Shown: positions 34,399 through 47,809 of the stretch, piece after piece
Position numbering within the stretch: the stretch's first letter is position 1
Layout: every line of letters starts with the position of its first letter
Source: Fremontodendron californicum
Taxonomy: Eukaryota; Streptophyta; Magnoliopsida; Malvales; Malvaceae
DNA length: 64,000 bases
Assembly (NCBI GenBank): GCA_030761205.1
Contig: JAULJL010000028.1
Coordinates: 20,201,001-20,265,000, forward strand
Direction of reading: 5' to 3'
Program-made: the position numbers and the translations under genes
Notes under the pieces: model-generated
Seen by the model: the letters and a program-made list of their open reading frames with translations, nothing else
What the model was told of the DNA's origin: nothing
The model's database searches: none

Positions 34399-36416
34399 CT
34401 CTCTATTGGCTACGTGAGTAGCAGAAGCCAAAATATCTACGTTCTCGTTAGGAAATTGTCTTTGAAACACTGATAAAACATTACCCAAAGCTGCCTTCAA
34501 TTCTTCAACCTTAGCCTCTATCCCTAGTACCTTTTCATCACGCTGCATTGTTCGAGAATATGATGAAGTCGATTTCTGCGATGAAGTAGATATTGTTCCC
34601 AAACAACGAACACGCCCTTTTTTCTCTGGTCCTTTAACTTTTGAATACACATCATCTTTCCATGAGCGTTCTTGAGAATTTTCAGATCCAATTTCATCCA
34701 AACCTTTTTTCATGAGTTCCTATAAGGAAAGTGTTACATGAAACAAAATCTTTGTTCAATTAACATAAGCATAGTCGTAGGGCAGATAAATAAAGAAAAA
34801 AAAGGATAGAATACCATAATTTCTGCTGCCTTCTCATTCATAACATTTCCATCTTTACGTGTACGAGTATGAATATACACCTCAGCACGTGATGGTTGAA
34901 CTCCATTAGCTTGTTCGTTCTACAAAAATCATCCATTAACTATCTAGATAACAAAACCACAAATACATAAAGTAGACTTCATATAAATTTAATTGAAAGG
35001 AAAAAATTGATGTAAGTACCAAAGTTTGGATGATCCTAGGGAATGATTTTGTTCCACTACAATGAGGCTTATCTAACTTTGAGCGATTTGTTTTGTTTAA
35101 ATCACTTTGTTCTTATAAAAGCAAATTCAAATAAAAGAAAAGGTTGTAATTAACCAATGTGCAGCAATTTCTACCTTCGATTAATAAAAGAAAATTAAAA
35201 TATAGTTTATAAATATCTACCTTCGCTTTACCAGTCAACTAATGTGCAGCAATTAAAATAAATTGCTCTTTTTCAATCCGGGGATCATCAACCTTAGCAG
35301 CCATTTCCTCTGTTGTTGTGTGTTCATCATAAAATTTAGACTTCAAATCATTCTTCCATTGCCTCCACTTTGTACTCATGTTCTTTGTTGTCCAAGTCTT
35401 AATTTCTTGAATAGTTTCTTCATTAACAGGTGCATCAGAATCGAATTTCTGAAATTCAAACTTGGACTAAAATTTTGGAAAAGGAAAACACAAAATAAAG
35501 AAAATCATGTCAAGTTGTGTGAATACTGTAAGAACACATTAACTAGAAACTAAAACATTTAATATCTTCTACCTCTATTGTTTCCCACATTTCTTCTTTC
35601 TTCAAATCCGGCATTTCATGCCAATTTTGGTAACTAATAGGTGCAAAACTAGGCATTCTCACCAACGTAACAGTGAATCGTGTTAAAGTGCAAGATTCTT
35701 TACCAATTGGTATATTGTGATCATTCACCTTAACAACAACATGCCCCCTTCTTCTAAATCCCAAATATCGGCCATACGTGTGGCACCTCGAACCTTTCTA
35801 CGTGGAGCATTGTCTACATATAACAATTATATAATATAAAACAATTTAATACATTAATAATTTAAACTACAATACTGGAATAGTACATTAAGAATGAGGG
35901 TTACCCAATGTAGCATCTTCAGTTGGATTAGGGGTAGAAGAAGAAGTTGGTGGCATTGATTGTTGTGGAGGCTCTTGCAAAGGCTCATGTTGTGGAGGCT
36001 CGGATGTTGCTGGCATTAATTGTTGTTCAGATTGCCTTTGCAATTGAGAGTTAGAGCTCCGATCTGCCCTAATGATATTCAATCGTCTACGCTTTTCCAT
36101 CTCAAGTAACTGGAACACAACCGAAAAACAGCAGCTGAAAAAAGCTTTCTTGGCATCAGATTTACATATACCACTTAGTCTATTTTGAGTTTCAACAGAT
36201 AATATAACAGTAGACACTCAATAACAGAGAATACAAGCTAAGTAAGAATGCAATAACATTAGGCACTCAATAACATTAAGTGAAATCCAAGCCAAGCTAA
36301 GCAAGAATGCAATATGTTCATATATGGCAAATGGAAAAGGAAATAACAAGAAAATACAAAGTCACAATGTTTATAATCCAAATCCACTACATATAATTAA
36401 ACTATTTTCTATAAAA

Positions 36417-39400
36417 TTAAAAAATGTCCTCCCCATTATGTTCATCTATGGGATCTTCTTCTACATGCTCATTCTCCATCTCTGGTGTGACGTCCACTCC
36501 TTCATCATCAGCTTCATTTTTAACCCAATTTGAAGCACTACGCGTATCATCAAATTCGTCATCATGCATTTCTCCATTCCCTTGCTCTCTATCGAAGGAT
36601 AATAGATCACCCATATCAAATACATCCTTAAGTTTTGCATGCTTTACAAGAACCCAACCTTGATAACCTTCATCATTAACATAGTATACTTTCTTAGCTT
36701 GTGATGCCAAAATAAAAGGATCATGAACCAAATTAGTTCCACTGTGGGCTAGATGTGAAAAATTCACAAGTGTGAAACCAAACTTATCTTTCTTGCAACC
36801 TCTATTGATATCAATCCAATCACATTTAAATAACACAATCTTAAATCTACCAGAATAATTCAACTGAATGATGTCTGTTAAAGCCCCGTAATAATTAACT
36901 TCTCTTTCAATAGGTTGTGCATCTCTTGCACTTGCATAACTCTCTATTTTGGTTGTTACAACGACTCCACTATTTTGAGTTTTCAAGCATCTCTCACGTG
37001 CTTTGGTATGGAATCTAAAACCATTAACAATATAACCAGTGTATCTCCTAGCCGTATCTGTTGGACCACGAGCAAGCCATCGAAGTTGATCTGTGATGTC
37101 TGCATTTCCTTGTTGATCCAAATGTGCAACCTAGGTAATTGCAGACGTAATTAAAATACTTATCTAACTACACGAAACTAAAAATGCGTGGTCCAAACAT
37201 GATGCAAAACTTACATGATCACGAAACCAATCATGAAAAGTTTCACTTTGTAACTTTTGTATCTCATATGGCAAAAGACGAGGGGAGCGGTTACGCCTTT
37301 TGATAAGTTGCTCGTGTTTCCTATAAGCAAAAAGTTTTATAAAACCCTAAAATATTAGACAAAAGAAATTTATGAGGTAATATAGAAAAGCACAAAGATA
37401 TGTGTTCTTACTTTAAAAATGGAGCAACTACATCACTATTAAATAGCACATAGCGATATGCTTGCACCCATGTTTGCCTATCAAGAACAACGCGAGAGAC
37501 CCTTTTACGCTTATTAACATTAAATCCTTTATGTTTTTTCCTTCCCAAAGGTCTTCCTATAGTAGAAAGAATAGATACTTCTTATTCACCAAAAGGATTC
37601 TTTTCTTCTTCATTTCGGATGGGTCGATTAAAAGTAGTCTCAATACCCACAAAGTATCGTGAACAAAAAGTTAAGCATTCATTTGCTAAGTATCATTCCG
37701 CAATTGAACCCTTCGGATAAGCTCTATTGCGCACAAAATTCTTAAGCCGAAGAAGAAAACTATTTAAAGAATAGAGATCATTAGCAAAATCAATTTAAAA
37801 TTTAGGTGGAAACAATAGTCACTATACTATAACACTTGACCATATACCTCTCAATGGGATACATCCACCAATATATGACTGGACCGGCAATTTTTGCTTC
37901 ATTTGCCAAATGGATAACTAAATGCACCATCACTGTGAAAAAAGATGGAGGAAAAATCTTCTCCATTTCACATAGAATTAATGCAGCCCGAGACTCAAGT
38001 AATTGAAGCTCACGTTCTTCAAGAACTTTAGAACAAAGGTCTTTAAACCAATTGCACAAGTCTATTAGAACCGAGCATACCTTATCAGGTAAAGAACATC
38101 GTATTGCTATAGGAAGAAATTCTTGTATTAAGAGATGGCAATCATAACTTTTGAGACCTGTAAGCCTCCGTTGTTTAAGTTGCACACAACGTGAGACATT
38201 GGAAGAGTATTCATCCGGAGTTCTCATTTCCTTGAGAATCTTCAAAAAGACATTTTTTTCATTCAAGCTCATTTGATAAGAAGCTTGAGGCAAGTATTGG
38301 GTGTTAGTCCCAAGACGAGTCTTTGGATGAAGAACGCTCCTTAAACCCAGTCAAGTCGTGCTTTATAGTTATCCTTTGACTTCCCCTCTTGTCCAAGCAA
38401 TGTGCCAAGAATGTTATCACAAACATTCTTCTCTATATGCATCACATCGAGATTGTGACGCAAGAAAAGATGTTCCCAGTAAGGTAATATGAAGAAAATG
38501 CTCTTTTTCTTCCAAGGTCCATTTTCATTACCATTCCAGTTCTCCAATTGTCTCAAGACAACACTACCGGAAGGTGGTGAAGGAGCACTTCTAAATTCTC
38601 GACTCCCATCAAAAGATTGTTTATTATTTCGGAACTTATGATCAGCTTCTAACCACCTGCGATGACACATATAACAATACTTTCTACCATGCCGTAACCA
38701 CTTGGATTCAGTATCGTATCCACAACAAGGACATGCGTATTCCCCCTTGTACTCCATCCAGACAAATTGGCATATGCAGGAAAGTCATTAATGGTCCAAA
38801 GTAATGCTGCACGTAGTCCGAAGTTTTCATTTTTGGAAGCATCAAAAGTGTCAACACCAATTTCCCAAAGTTCTTTCAATTCTTCTATCAAAGGCTGAAG
38901 GTATACATCTAGATTGTTTCCAGGACCTTTTGGACCAGGAATGAGTAGAGAAAGCATAAAGTTTGATTGCTTCATGCATATCCATAAAGGAAAATTATAA
39001 GGTATCAAGATAACAGGCCAAGTGCTATGAATCACACTCATTGTTTTGAAAGGGTTAAAGCCATCAGAAGCTAATCCTAAGCGAACGTTGCGAGGGTCAA
39101 ACGAAAATTGAGGATATCGAGAGTCTAATTCTTTCCAAGCAGGAGAATCTGCTGGATGTCTTAGACGTCCATCTTTAGTTCGCTCATGCTCATGCCAAGT
39201 CATTAAAGGAGCAGTTTTTGAAGACATGAATAACCTTTGTAGTCTTGGAATTAAAGGAAACCAACGCAAAATCTTTGCAGCTTTCTTCTTTTTTACAAAA
39301 GTTTCTTCAGTATCACTTTCTACATCATTCACCCTCTCTTTCCACCTAGAAGCACCACATTTACAGCAAATTTCTTCATTTGCCTTATCCTTCCAAAACA

Positions 39401-40076
39401 ACATGCAATCATTGGGACAAGCATGAATTTTTTCATATCCCAAACTTAAGGAAGAAATCATCTTTTTCAATTCTTTATAAGACCCTGGCAATGTATTACC
39501 TTCTGGTAGAGCAAGTTTCAAAACCTCCAATAATGTATTGAAAGATTTGTTAGACCATCCATTAAAACACTTAATGTGGAACAAATAGACTACAAAAGAG
39601 AACTTTGTGAAGTTTTTGCAATTTGGATATAGTTTCTCCTCTGCATCTTTAAGTAAATCATAGAACTTGTCACTATTAATTCTTCGACCATGATGTTGGT
39701 CTCCATAAGCATCTCCCGATTCTATGCTACCCACATCAATATTCCTACCTCTTTCGGCCATAATATCATGAAATATTTCATTCACATCATGACCTAACTT
39801 TCTATCTTCCTCATTAGTTCTAATAGTAGCAGAGCTAGCATCCAAGACCTCCTCATGAAAAATCCATCGAACATATCCTTTCAGAAAACCTTTACATATA
39901 ATGTGATCAAATGCCTCTACCCTAGATACCCTATATGTGTTGACACATTTAACACAAGGACACCAAATTTTTCCATTTTCAGATGATCTTGCAAAGGCAA
40001 ATTCTAAGAAATTGATGACCCCATTAATGTATTCTTCACTTGCTCTGGACGTAAGATTTATCCACGTCTTATCCAT
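36417..40076 (-). pseudogene. CACTA TNP2-family transposase, disabled
   Basis: Start MDKTWINLTSRASEEYINGV at 40076 opens the transposase-associated domain (WCPCVKC, FLKGYVRWIFHEE). The TNP2 core (PF02992) follows, with WHEHERTKDGRLRHPADSPAWK, GLASDGFNPF, PWPVIL-like and NLSGWSTRG. Next come a CPCCGYDTE zinc-type segment, HNLDVMHIEKNVCDNILGT, DUF4218 (LKSYDCHLLIQEFLPIAIR) and DUF4216 (about 36420-37140). Lesions seen: a -1 frameshift in a G run near 38747-38751, another near 38345, TGA at 37693-37695 inside RNRAYPKGSIAE*Y, and TAA at 37582-37584. It is therefore not functional as assembled. It cleaves and joins CACTA ends when intact. Confidence 0.9.
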
Positions 40077-41234
40077 GGAATGTGAAATGATTAAAACTGT
40101 AATATACAAACATTTAGTTATCTCACATTCCAACTTGATATATTGCACAAACATGAAACCTATTGCTATGAATAATCCTACGCAATCATATAAAAGACAA
40201 ACATTTTATACAAAGTAAAAAGAGGGAAGGCACGTGGCTAGTTAGTTTATCTTTAATGCAATTTTTTCCTTTTCCTTTTCATATTTATATTTATGTGAAC
40301 TCATAATAATTACCACTTAACCTAATCTCCATATATATATATATTCGTCTCTCCAAACTTAATTGCATTATTAATTAGATAGGAAAATTTATGTTTATTG
40401 TCAATTGAAAATATATGTTTAACAGCTTACAGCTACAGCTAGCTAGCTAGTTCTGAGTTCAGAAGAAATTGTCCCTCTATTTTATTCTATATTGTCAATT
40501 GAAAATATATGTTTGCTTTACTTCATTAATAATTAGATAGGAAAATTTGAGTTCTCAATTCCATATCACGCAAGCCCAGCCCTATAATGTCATCTATCAT
40601 TCTTGCACCTGGTCAAGCTGTATGCATGCTCACAATGTATACATATAATAATAATAATTTCAACAACTTTCGAAGTGGGGACTGGGGAGCCAGTTTCATT
40701 AATTTCACATATATGCATCAAGGTACAATGGTTATTTTCCTTAAAATAGTATAGCAGAAAGGCCAGCTCATGAGAAAGAAAAAAAAAACACATGAACCTG
40801 GTATAAAATATCCGTTTACTCTACTAGATATATTGCACAAACATAAAACCTATAGCTATGAATAAAACTACACAATCATAGACCACACAACACAAACATG
40901 AAAAGTCAATAGACCAACATTTTCAATAAGTTTTAGGTCTATACATCTCCTACTATGTAAATATGTTTTCACTTAGCTAAATATTTCTACAATGAAACAC
41001 TATTGAAAAAAAGATACATATCATCAAACTTTCATGGAGCCATATTAAGAAAGAAATGGAAAATAATCTTAAGTTTAGTGTCAAATATAATTTTACAATT
41101 TTATACAATTTTCACAAACTCAATAGTTCTAAAAGTACCTTGTCTCCTTATGCACTAAGAAATGAAGAGTAGGACAGCTCAGAACCTCCAACCTACAAGA
41201 CAACTCAAAACCTCCAACCTGTAAGATACAAAAT
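40077..41234. other. CACTA sequence upstream of the transposase
   Basis: AT-rich, no recognised gene; probably promoter and 5' leader of the TNP2 gene (minus strand). A 'ATTGTCAATTGAAAATATATGTTT' segment occurs twice (about 40396 and 40491). Confidence 0.45.
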
Positions 41235-41239
41235 GAATA

Positions 41240-43110
41240 TGATAACTCGTATAATTATATAGTTTTTAGTTATGTTTTATTATTGTTTTGTGTCAAATAC
41301 GAGTTATTATTGTTTAGTCTAATTGTGTTTATGATCTTTTATATTTTTATGTAATTTGGTGTTTTTCACAAGTTTCTTTGAGTGATTTCAGATTACTAGA
41401 ATTAAGGGCAAATCCAGTTCAGTTCCAGTTCCGACACCTTTTGCCATATCAGCTATATCTGGAGTTTCACTGAAGCAATAAGGCTGAAATTTGTAGCTGT
41501 GCAAAGCCAAGAGGCATATCTATCTTTTACATGTTTTACACTTCTTGAAACGGAGTCGTTTTCCCTAGCGAAATCGACCATCAAGTTGGCTGATGTGCAA
41601 TGACGTCTGTGCTGACCTGTTTTCGTATTTTGCCAATATCTTCTTATCCACATCAGCAAATGAGCTGATTCCAACGGCTATGGATCAGTAACTGATAGGG
41701 TAACATTTTTCTAGAAGACCATGTGATCAGATAACGCATGCAAAATTGACAAAATCGACCATCAAGTTGGCTGATCAAAATCGTCATGTATGACGAAAAT
41801 TGTTAGAAAATGCACCCACCTATTATACCTACCTTTGAAATTTGTAAAGCTTGTCTCTTGTCATTTAGCCCTCCAAAATGTGTATAAATAGAGGGCCTTG
41901 GATGATTGTAAGGGATCATATTGTACATAGGTAGGATATTAGCCATTGTAATAAAATTCTCTAAGTTTTCTTCTTCTTTCTTTTCTCTAGTTTTCTTTTT
42001 CTTTAGAAAGAGCAAGAGGTTGGATAATTAATATTCTTCTTCTTCTTCTTTCTTTCTTTTATTTTCTTCTTAGATTCTATTTAATTTTATGTTTATAATG
42101 CCTATGCTAGGCTAAACTTCTATTTGGTTAAGGGTGATTTCAAAGCCCTAGACATGTTTTGTGATTGATTTTCAGATTCTATCTATCATTAATTTTCTAT
42201 CAAAGTTGCTTATGTTCTTCTACAAGAATTGTTCATGATGTTGTCTTGATTTATTTAGGTGTACAACTAGATAGATCTTGATAATTATCTATTGCTAGTC
42301 TAGGAGTCTTGATCCGTGTAATTGTCTTGATTTCCTATTCATAAGTGGCAATTTGTGATTAATGATTATGGTCAAGTTTTCAATAATTGCAAAGTGGAAC
42401 ATAACCTAAGTTGAACAATCCGAGCTTATGTGTTTGTTGCTTAGATCAACCTATCTTTCTCATCATAAAGCTGCCATTAAATTGAATTTAGAGAGCTTAT
42501 TCTAGGTTGTTTAATGGTTAGAGATTAAATAGAGAGCTTGTTCTATTTAACGACAAACTAAGGAAAGATTGGGATTACAGAGCTTGTTGTTATCTACGGT
42601 TGTTAACTTTGATAGTTGGTTGATATTGATAGATCTGAAATTGATTCTTAATGATGTCTAGTGGTGGAGAATGAAACCTTAACCATATTTTTCATATTTG
42701 ATTCTTCTTACTTACTTGTTTTCTTACTTTTCTAGTTTGCTTATTTTTAAAAGTATATTTATTTTTATTGGCTGGTTATACCGCCTAATTTAGTATATAT
42801 ATTTTTATTGGCTGGTTATACCGCCTAATTTAGTATATATATTTATTGGCTGGTTATACCGCCTAATTTAGTATATATATTTTTATTGGCTGGTTATACC
42901 GCCTTGCATCTTATTCTTATTATTTACTTTAGTTTAAATCTGGCTTCAAAAACCCCTTTTCTTTTATTGTTTTCTTTGAACGTAAGTTATAAACTAATAA
43001 CTCATATATTAAAACCCAATCCCTGAGGACTCGACCCTTGCTAATCATTATACTTACAATTAATCTTTTTAGTGCAAGGTTAAATAAGATACACTCTTTT
43101 GGGTGCATCA
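41240..43110 (+). mobile_element. Solo LTR of family A (A2)
   Basis: TGATAACTCG...GGGTGCATCA, 1871 bp, flanked by the target duplication GAATA (41235-41239 and 43111-43115). It has only one copy of the 181-bp U3 unit, which explains its shorter length than the A1 LTRs. No internal sequence is present, so it arose by LTR-LTR recombination. Confidence 0.93.
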
Positions 43111-43115
43111 GAATA

Positions 43116-45382
43116 CAAGGATCAATGAACAGACTTTGAGTGGAAGAAAGAGATCAATATCTTAAAACATTTCTCCTATGGACCTACGAACGAAAAGTTC
43201 ACTGTAAAACATTTGATCAAGTTTATGACAAACAGAGAACAAGGCCATACCTACATGACATGATGTGCAAATTTATTTCCCAACAAGTACCTTGTTAACA
43301 AATTACTTGTTTACTTTGATCATTAGTTTTAACTAACAAATTAGTAATAATTAGTAGATGACTTTCAAATTAAGTTAAATTTGAATCTACGCATGCTTGG
43401 GATTTCTTAATTACAATAATCAATATTCATATATAAATATTTTTTGTACTCCTAAACAGGACTTAAATTACAATGGGAAACACATTTTCGATCGTCTCGT
43501 ATTAATCACAGTTATGGACGTAATGGATGTTATAGCAATCAATTACGTTAAATATCAAGGAAGTTACCCTTTTCAAGAGAGGGTAAGAATTTAAGACGAT
43601 CCGGATCAAATTCTATCGATGTTTGAATCAGTGAATGCGTATTACCTTCTGATGGTATTTTCAATCTTATAACTATTATGATCAAAAACCTTGAGTTGAG
43701 TTGAGGCAGTGAAACAGCTAATTAAGATTGTTTCCTTTCTTCATAATACAGATGTAATTTAGTAATGTACTGCAATATGGTCAAGTGAAAACCTGTCTTT
43801 AAACAAGATATGGAACTGAAAAAAGAAGACAACTTCAAAGCTTCTTTTTGTTAAATTACTTAATCCTTATAGTGTTTGAACATATAAGACATAAAAATAC
43901 TTTTATAAACAAAAACGCTTCCACGTTCCAACCGAAGTACCAGACGTTTGTGCAATGTTTATTTCCTTGCCAAATTTTTCGGATTCGCTCCTCTCCTTTT
44001 GGTCTCTCAATTGGAGAGTCTAGTTTATGATTAGATTAGGAACCACCTTATTGAAGGTGAGATCTAAGACTCCAAATAAAGTGAGAGAGACTGGAGGCAG
44101 TGCCTAAGGGCCCTAACTGTGATAGTTGGTCCAATTTGATTTGCAATTGCACATGGTTAATCTGATTTCTTGCAGGCCACTGTTTTTTTCAGCATTAAAA
44201 GTTGTGTTTCAACTGAAGTGCTTGATAAATATTTCCCAGCATGTCAATTGGGGATGATGGTTGCATAAATTTTCATTATTACAGCTCAGTTTTGACTCTC
44301 TTCCAGCTTATAGTTGCAGGGAATTTCTGGTAACATGAACTTGGATTTTTATCTTGTTAAATATGATGAAATTGGGGGCATAATCTGCCAAAGAGGTTGG
44401 GGACTTGTCCTCCCATGCTCCTCCAGTGTTCTGGACATCAGAACCTAATGTTAATAGAGTCACCGGCTATGTTACTCGGACTTGGATGTGAGTGTCGGAC
44501 ACGGGTATGTTCAATTTTTTCTAAGATTTTCATATATTTGGAGGTCCCTGGAGGATCATATCCCCCACACCCATGTCCGGATATGCGTCGGACACAAGTA
44601 CTATCTATGATAATCGCATACATCTTCAGCCACTTGTAGCTGAGGATCACGTTCATAGTCAACCTGCCATGACAGGCATTGAAATGGTTTCCCACACTCT
44701 GCACATCAACTCAAGTTACAATTTAACAGTTCAAGGCTTAGTAAGATCTGCTAGGCTCCATCATAGAGAAGGAAGGATTTGGCAGTACATGAATGGAACA
44801 TACGGATTTGGGTTTCTTTAGGACCATTTTATTATAGACCTGAAACATAACACCTAAGATGGTTGTCTTCTTGATTCAATGTACTTGCTATAACCATAAT
44901 TTACATCTAAGCATATAAGAAGGATTCACAAAGTATATACTGAGACTCAAATAGGTCTTGGCATCTCATTTGACTGTAAGATGCTGAACAAAACATTCAA
45001 ATATAAGAAACAAAAGACAACACACTTCAATTAGATCTATCAACAAATTTATGTCTTCTAATCTTAAAACCATTCAAACTGACAATGCAGGACCATATGA
45101 ACCAGACAGAAACATGGGAAAAGAGAAAATAGGATGAATGGAAGAAAAGACCAAACATTGATGACAGAGATTAAGATTCAGTAGTAAGTAGTAACTTCTG
45201 TTACATTATTTCTCCTTTTCGCGATTCAGTAGTAAGTAGTAACTTCTGTTACATTATGTTAAAGATCAAATTAAAGGTTAGAGATATAAAGTATATGCTT
45301 ATATTGGTCAGATTCAGAATTGTCTAATCTAAAAAAAGTTGGGAGAGTCTAACAGCAACTAACTAGCTAGCTATAGCACTTT
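43116..45382. other. CACTA-internal sequence without a recognised gene
   Basis: Between two solo LTRs. Contains a dispersed-repeat-like segment (about 44465-44620; TACTCGGACTTGGATGTGAG ... GTCCGGATATGCGTCGGACA). It also has a 33-bp tandem duplication (GATTCAGTAGTAAGTAGTAA.. at about 45175 and 45225). Short frames (43397-43594, 44397-44821) match nothing I recognise. Confidence 0.4.
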
Positions 45383-45387
45383 ATAAT

Positions 45388-47456
45388 TGATGCACCCAAA
45401 AGAGTGTATCTTATTTAACCTTGCACTAAAAAGATCAATTGTAAGTATAGTAGTTAGCAAGGGTCGAGTCCTCAGGGATTGGGTTTTAGTTTATAAGTTG
45501 ATAGTTTAAAACTTAAATTCAAGAACAATAAAAGAAAAGGGGTTTTTGAAATCAGATTTAAACTAAAGTAAATAATAAGAATAAGATGCAAGGCGGTATA
45601 ACCAGCCAATAAAAATATATATACTAAATTAGGCGGTATAACCAGCCAATAAAAATATATATACTAAATTAGGCGGTATAACCAGCCAATAAAAATAAAA
45701 CAAAGTTAATATACAAATTAGGCGGTATAACCAGCCAATAAAAATAAATATACTTTTAAAAATAAGCAAACTAGAAAAGTAAGAAAACAAGTAAGTAAGA
45801 AGAATCAAATATGAAAAATATGGTTAAGGTTTCATTCTCCACCACTAGACATCATTAAGAATCAATTTCAGATCTATCAATATCAACCAACTATCAAAGT
45901 TAACAACCGTAGATAACAACAAGCTCTGTTACCCCAATCTTTCCTTAGTTTGTCGTTAAATAGAACAAGCTCTCTATTTAATCTCTAACCATTAAACAAC
46001 CTAGAATAAGCTCTCTAAATTCAATTTAATGGCAGCTTTATGATGAGAAAGATAGGTTGATCTAAGCAACAAACACATAAGCTCGGATTGTTTAACTTAG
46101 GTTATGTTCCACTTTGCAATTATTGAAAACTTGACCATAATCATTAATCACAAATTGCCACTTATGAATAGGAAATCAAGACAATTACACGGATCAAGAC
46201 TCCTAAACTAGCAATAGATAATTATCAAGATCTATCTAGTTGTACACCTAAATAAATCAAGACAACATCATGAACAATTCTTGTAGAAGAACATAAGCAA
46301 CTTTGATAGAAAATTAATGATAGATAGAATCTGAAAATCAATCACAAAACATGTCTAGGGCTTTGAAATCACCCTTAACCAAATAGAAGTTTAGCCTAGC
46401 ATAGGCATTGTAAACATAAACATAAAATTAAAGAAAATCTAAGAAGAAAATAAAAGAAAGAAAGAAGAAGAAGAAGAATATTAATTATCCAACCTCTTGC
46501 TCTTTCTAAAGAAAAACAAAACTAGAGAAAAGAAAGAAGAAGAAAACTTAGTGAATTTTATTACAATGGCTAATATCCTACCAATGTACAATATGATTCT
46601 CTACAATCATCCAAGGCCCTCTATTTATACACATTTTGGAGGGCTAAATGACAAGAGACAAGCTTTACAAATTTCAAAGGTAGGTATAATAGGTGGGTGC
46701 ATTTTTCTAACAATTTTCGTCATATTGTATGACCATTTTGATCAGCCAACTTGATGGTCGATTTTGTCAATCTTGGAGGCCTGATCTGATCACATGGTCT
46801 TCTAGACAAATGTTGCCCTATGAGTTACTGATTCATAGCCGTTGGAATCAGCTCATTTTCTGATGTGGAGAAGAAGATATGGGCAAAATACGAAAACAGG
46901 TCAGCACAGACGTCATTGCACATCAGCCAACTTGATGGTCGATTTCTTCAATATTGGAGGCTTTATCTGATCACATGGTCTTCTAGACAAATGTTCCCCT
47001 ATCAGTTATTGATCCATAGCCGTTGGAATCAGCTCATTTGCTGATGTGTATCGGACGATATGGTCAAAATGCAAAAACTGCTCAGGACAGACGTCATTGC
47101 ACATCAGCCAACTTGATGGTTGATTTCGCTAGGGAAAACGACTCCGTTTCAAGAAGTGTAAAACATGAAAACGATAGATATGCCTCTTAGCTTTGCACGG
47201 TTAAAATTTCAGCCTTATTGCTTCAGTGCAACTCCAGATATAGCGGATATGGCAAAAGGTGTCGGAACTGGAACTGAACTGGATTTGCCCTTAATTCTAG
47301 TAATCTGAAATCACTCAAAGAAACTTGTGAAAAACACCAAATTACATAAAAATATAAAAGATCATAAACACAATTAGACTAAACAATAATAACTCGTATT
47401 TGACACAAAACAATAATAAAACATAACTAAAAACTATATAATTATACGAGTTATCA
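45388..47456 (-). mobile_element. Solo LTR of family A (A3)
   Basis: Reverse-oriented LTR, TGATGCACCC...CGAGTTATCA on the plus strand, 2069 bp. Target duplication ATAAT at 45383-45387 and 47457-47461. It carries two U3 181-bp units and the U5 minisatellite, like A1. Confidence 0.93.
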
Positions 47457-47647
47457 ATAATAAGTAGTAGATAGATAGTGAATATACAACAGACTCTCAT
47501 TACACCGGGAAATGCAGAAAATCAAAATACAGTAGCAAAAACTAGTATAGCCACATTTGAATGGTATATAGACATAGCAAAACCCATTTATCAAACTCAT
47601 TTAAATTTAAAAGAAATTATTTTTAAAATCCAAAAAAAAAAACTAAC

Positions 47648-47784
47648 CTCATCAAAATCAACTCCACATTCGGTAGCAATGTTCTTAATCAAATCAAACG
47701 CAGATCCATTAGCTGCAACTATCAAATCGTGACCTGAGACAATGAAGTCAAGCATCGCCTCCAAATCCAAAGATCCACCAAACC
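47648..47784 (-). pseudogene. Captured OST48/DGL1 exon 2
   Basis: The minus strand encodes FGGSLDLEAMLDFIVSG, HDLIVAANGSAFDLIKN and IATECGVDFDE. This matches the N-terminal region of the 48-kDa subunit of oligosaccharyltransferase (OST48/DDOST; DGL1 in Arabidopsis), an ER enzyme subunit of N-glycosylation. It ends at a 5' splice site (GAG|GTTAGT). The acceptor side (AG|GGTTTGGTGGATC) is duplicated in tandem at 47785-47809. It lies inside the CACTA element, so it looks like a transduplicated host gene piece. It cannot make OST48 and has changes at conserved positions. Confidence 0.75.
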
Positions 47785-47809
47785 CTAAAAAAGATCCACC
47801 AAACCCTAA

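Larger units (their letters stand above)
24845..36100 (-). pseudogene. CACTA second gene, Transposase_24 (plant Ptta/En/Spm) family, with two lesions
   Basis: Eight exons can be joined with matching phases and GT..AG borders: 36100-35905 (start MEKRRRLNII), 35813-35573, 35448-35232, 35111-35020, 34919-34815, 34719-34399, 25029-24955 and 24858-24845 (ending EDDAAP and stop). The protein would be about 420 aa, with RGATRMADIWDLEEG, KKEEMWETIE, MSTKWRQWKNDLKSKFYD, SGTKSFPRI, PSRAEVYIHTRTRKDG and a C-terminal coil. This is the domain order of PF03004, thought to act like TNPA on subterminal repeats. Lesions: a one-base loss in a G run after DLEEG (about 35742-35750) and TAG in place of the expected Trp codon at 35239-35241. 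Element A1 sits in the last large intron. Confidence 0.75.

Noticed and set aside
45440..45490. GGGTCGAGTCCTCAGGG near LTR ends resembles a tRNA B box; family B has GAGGTCGAACCACAGGG at the same place
   Set aside because: No matching A box at proper spacing, and it is antisense to the element. Probably a conserved LTR terminal motif, not a polymerase III promoter.
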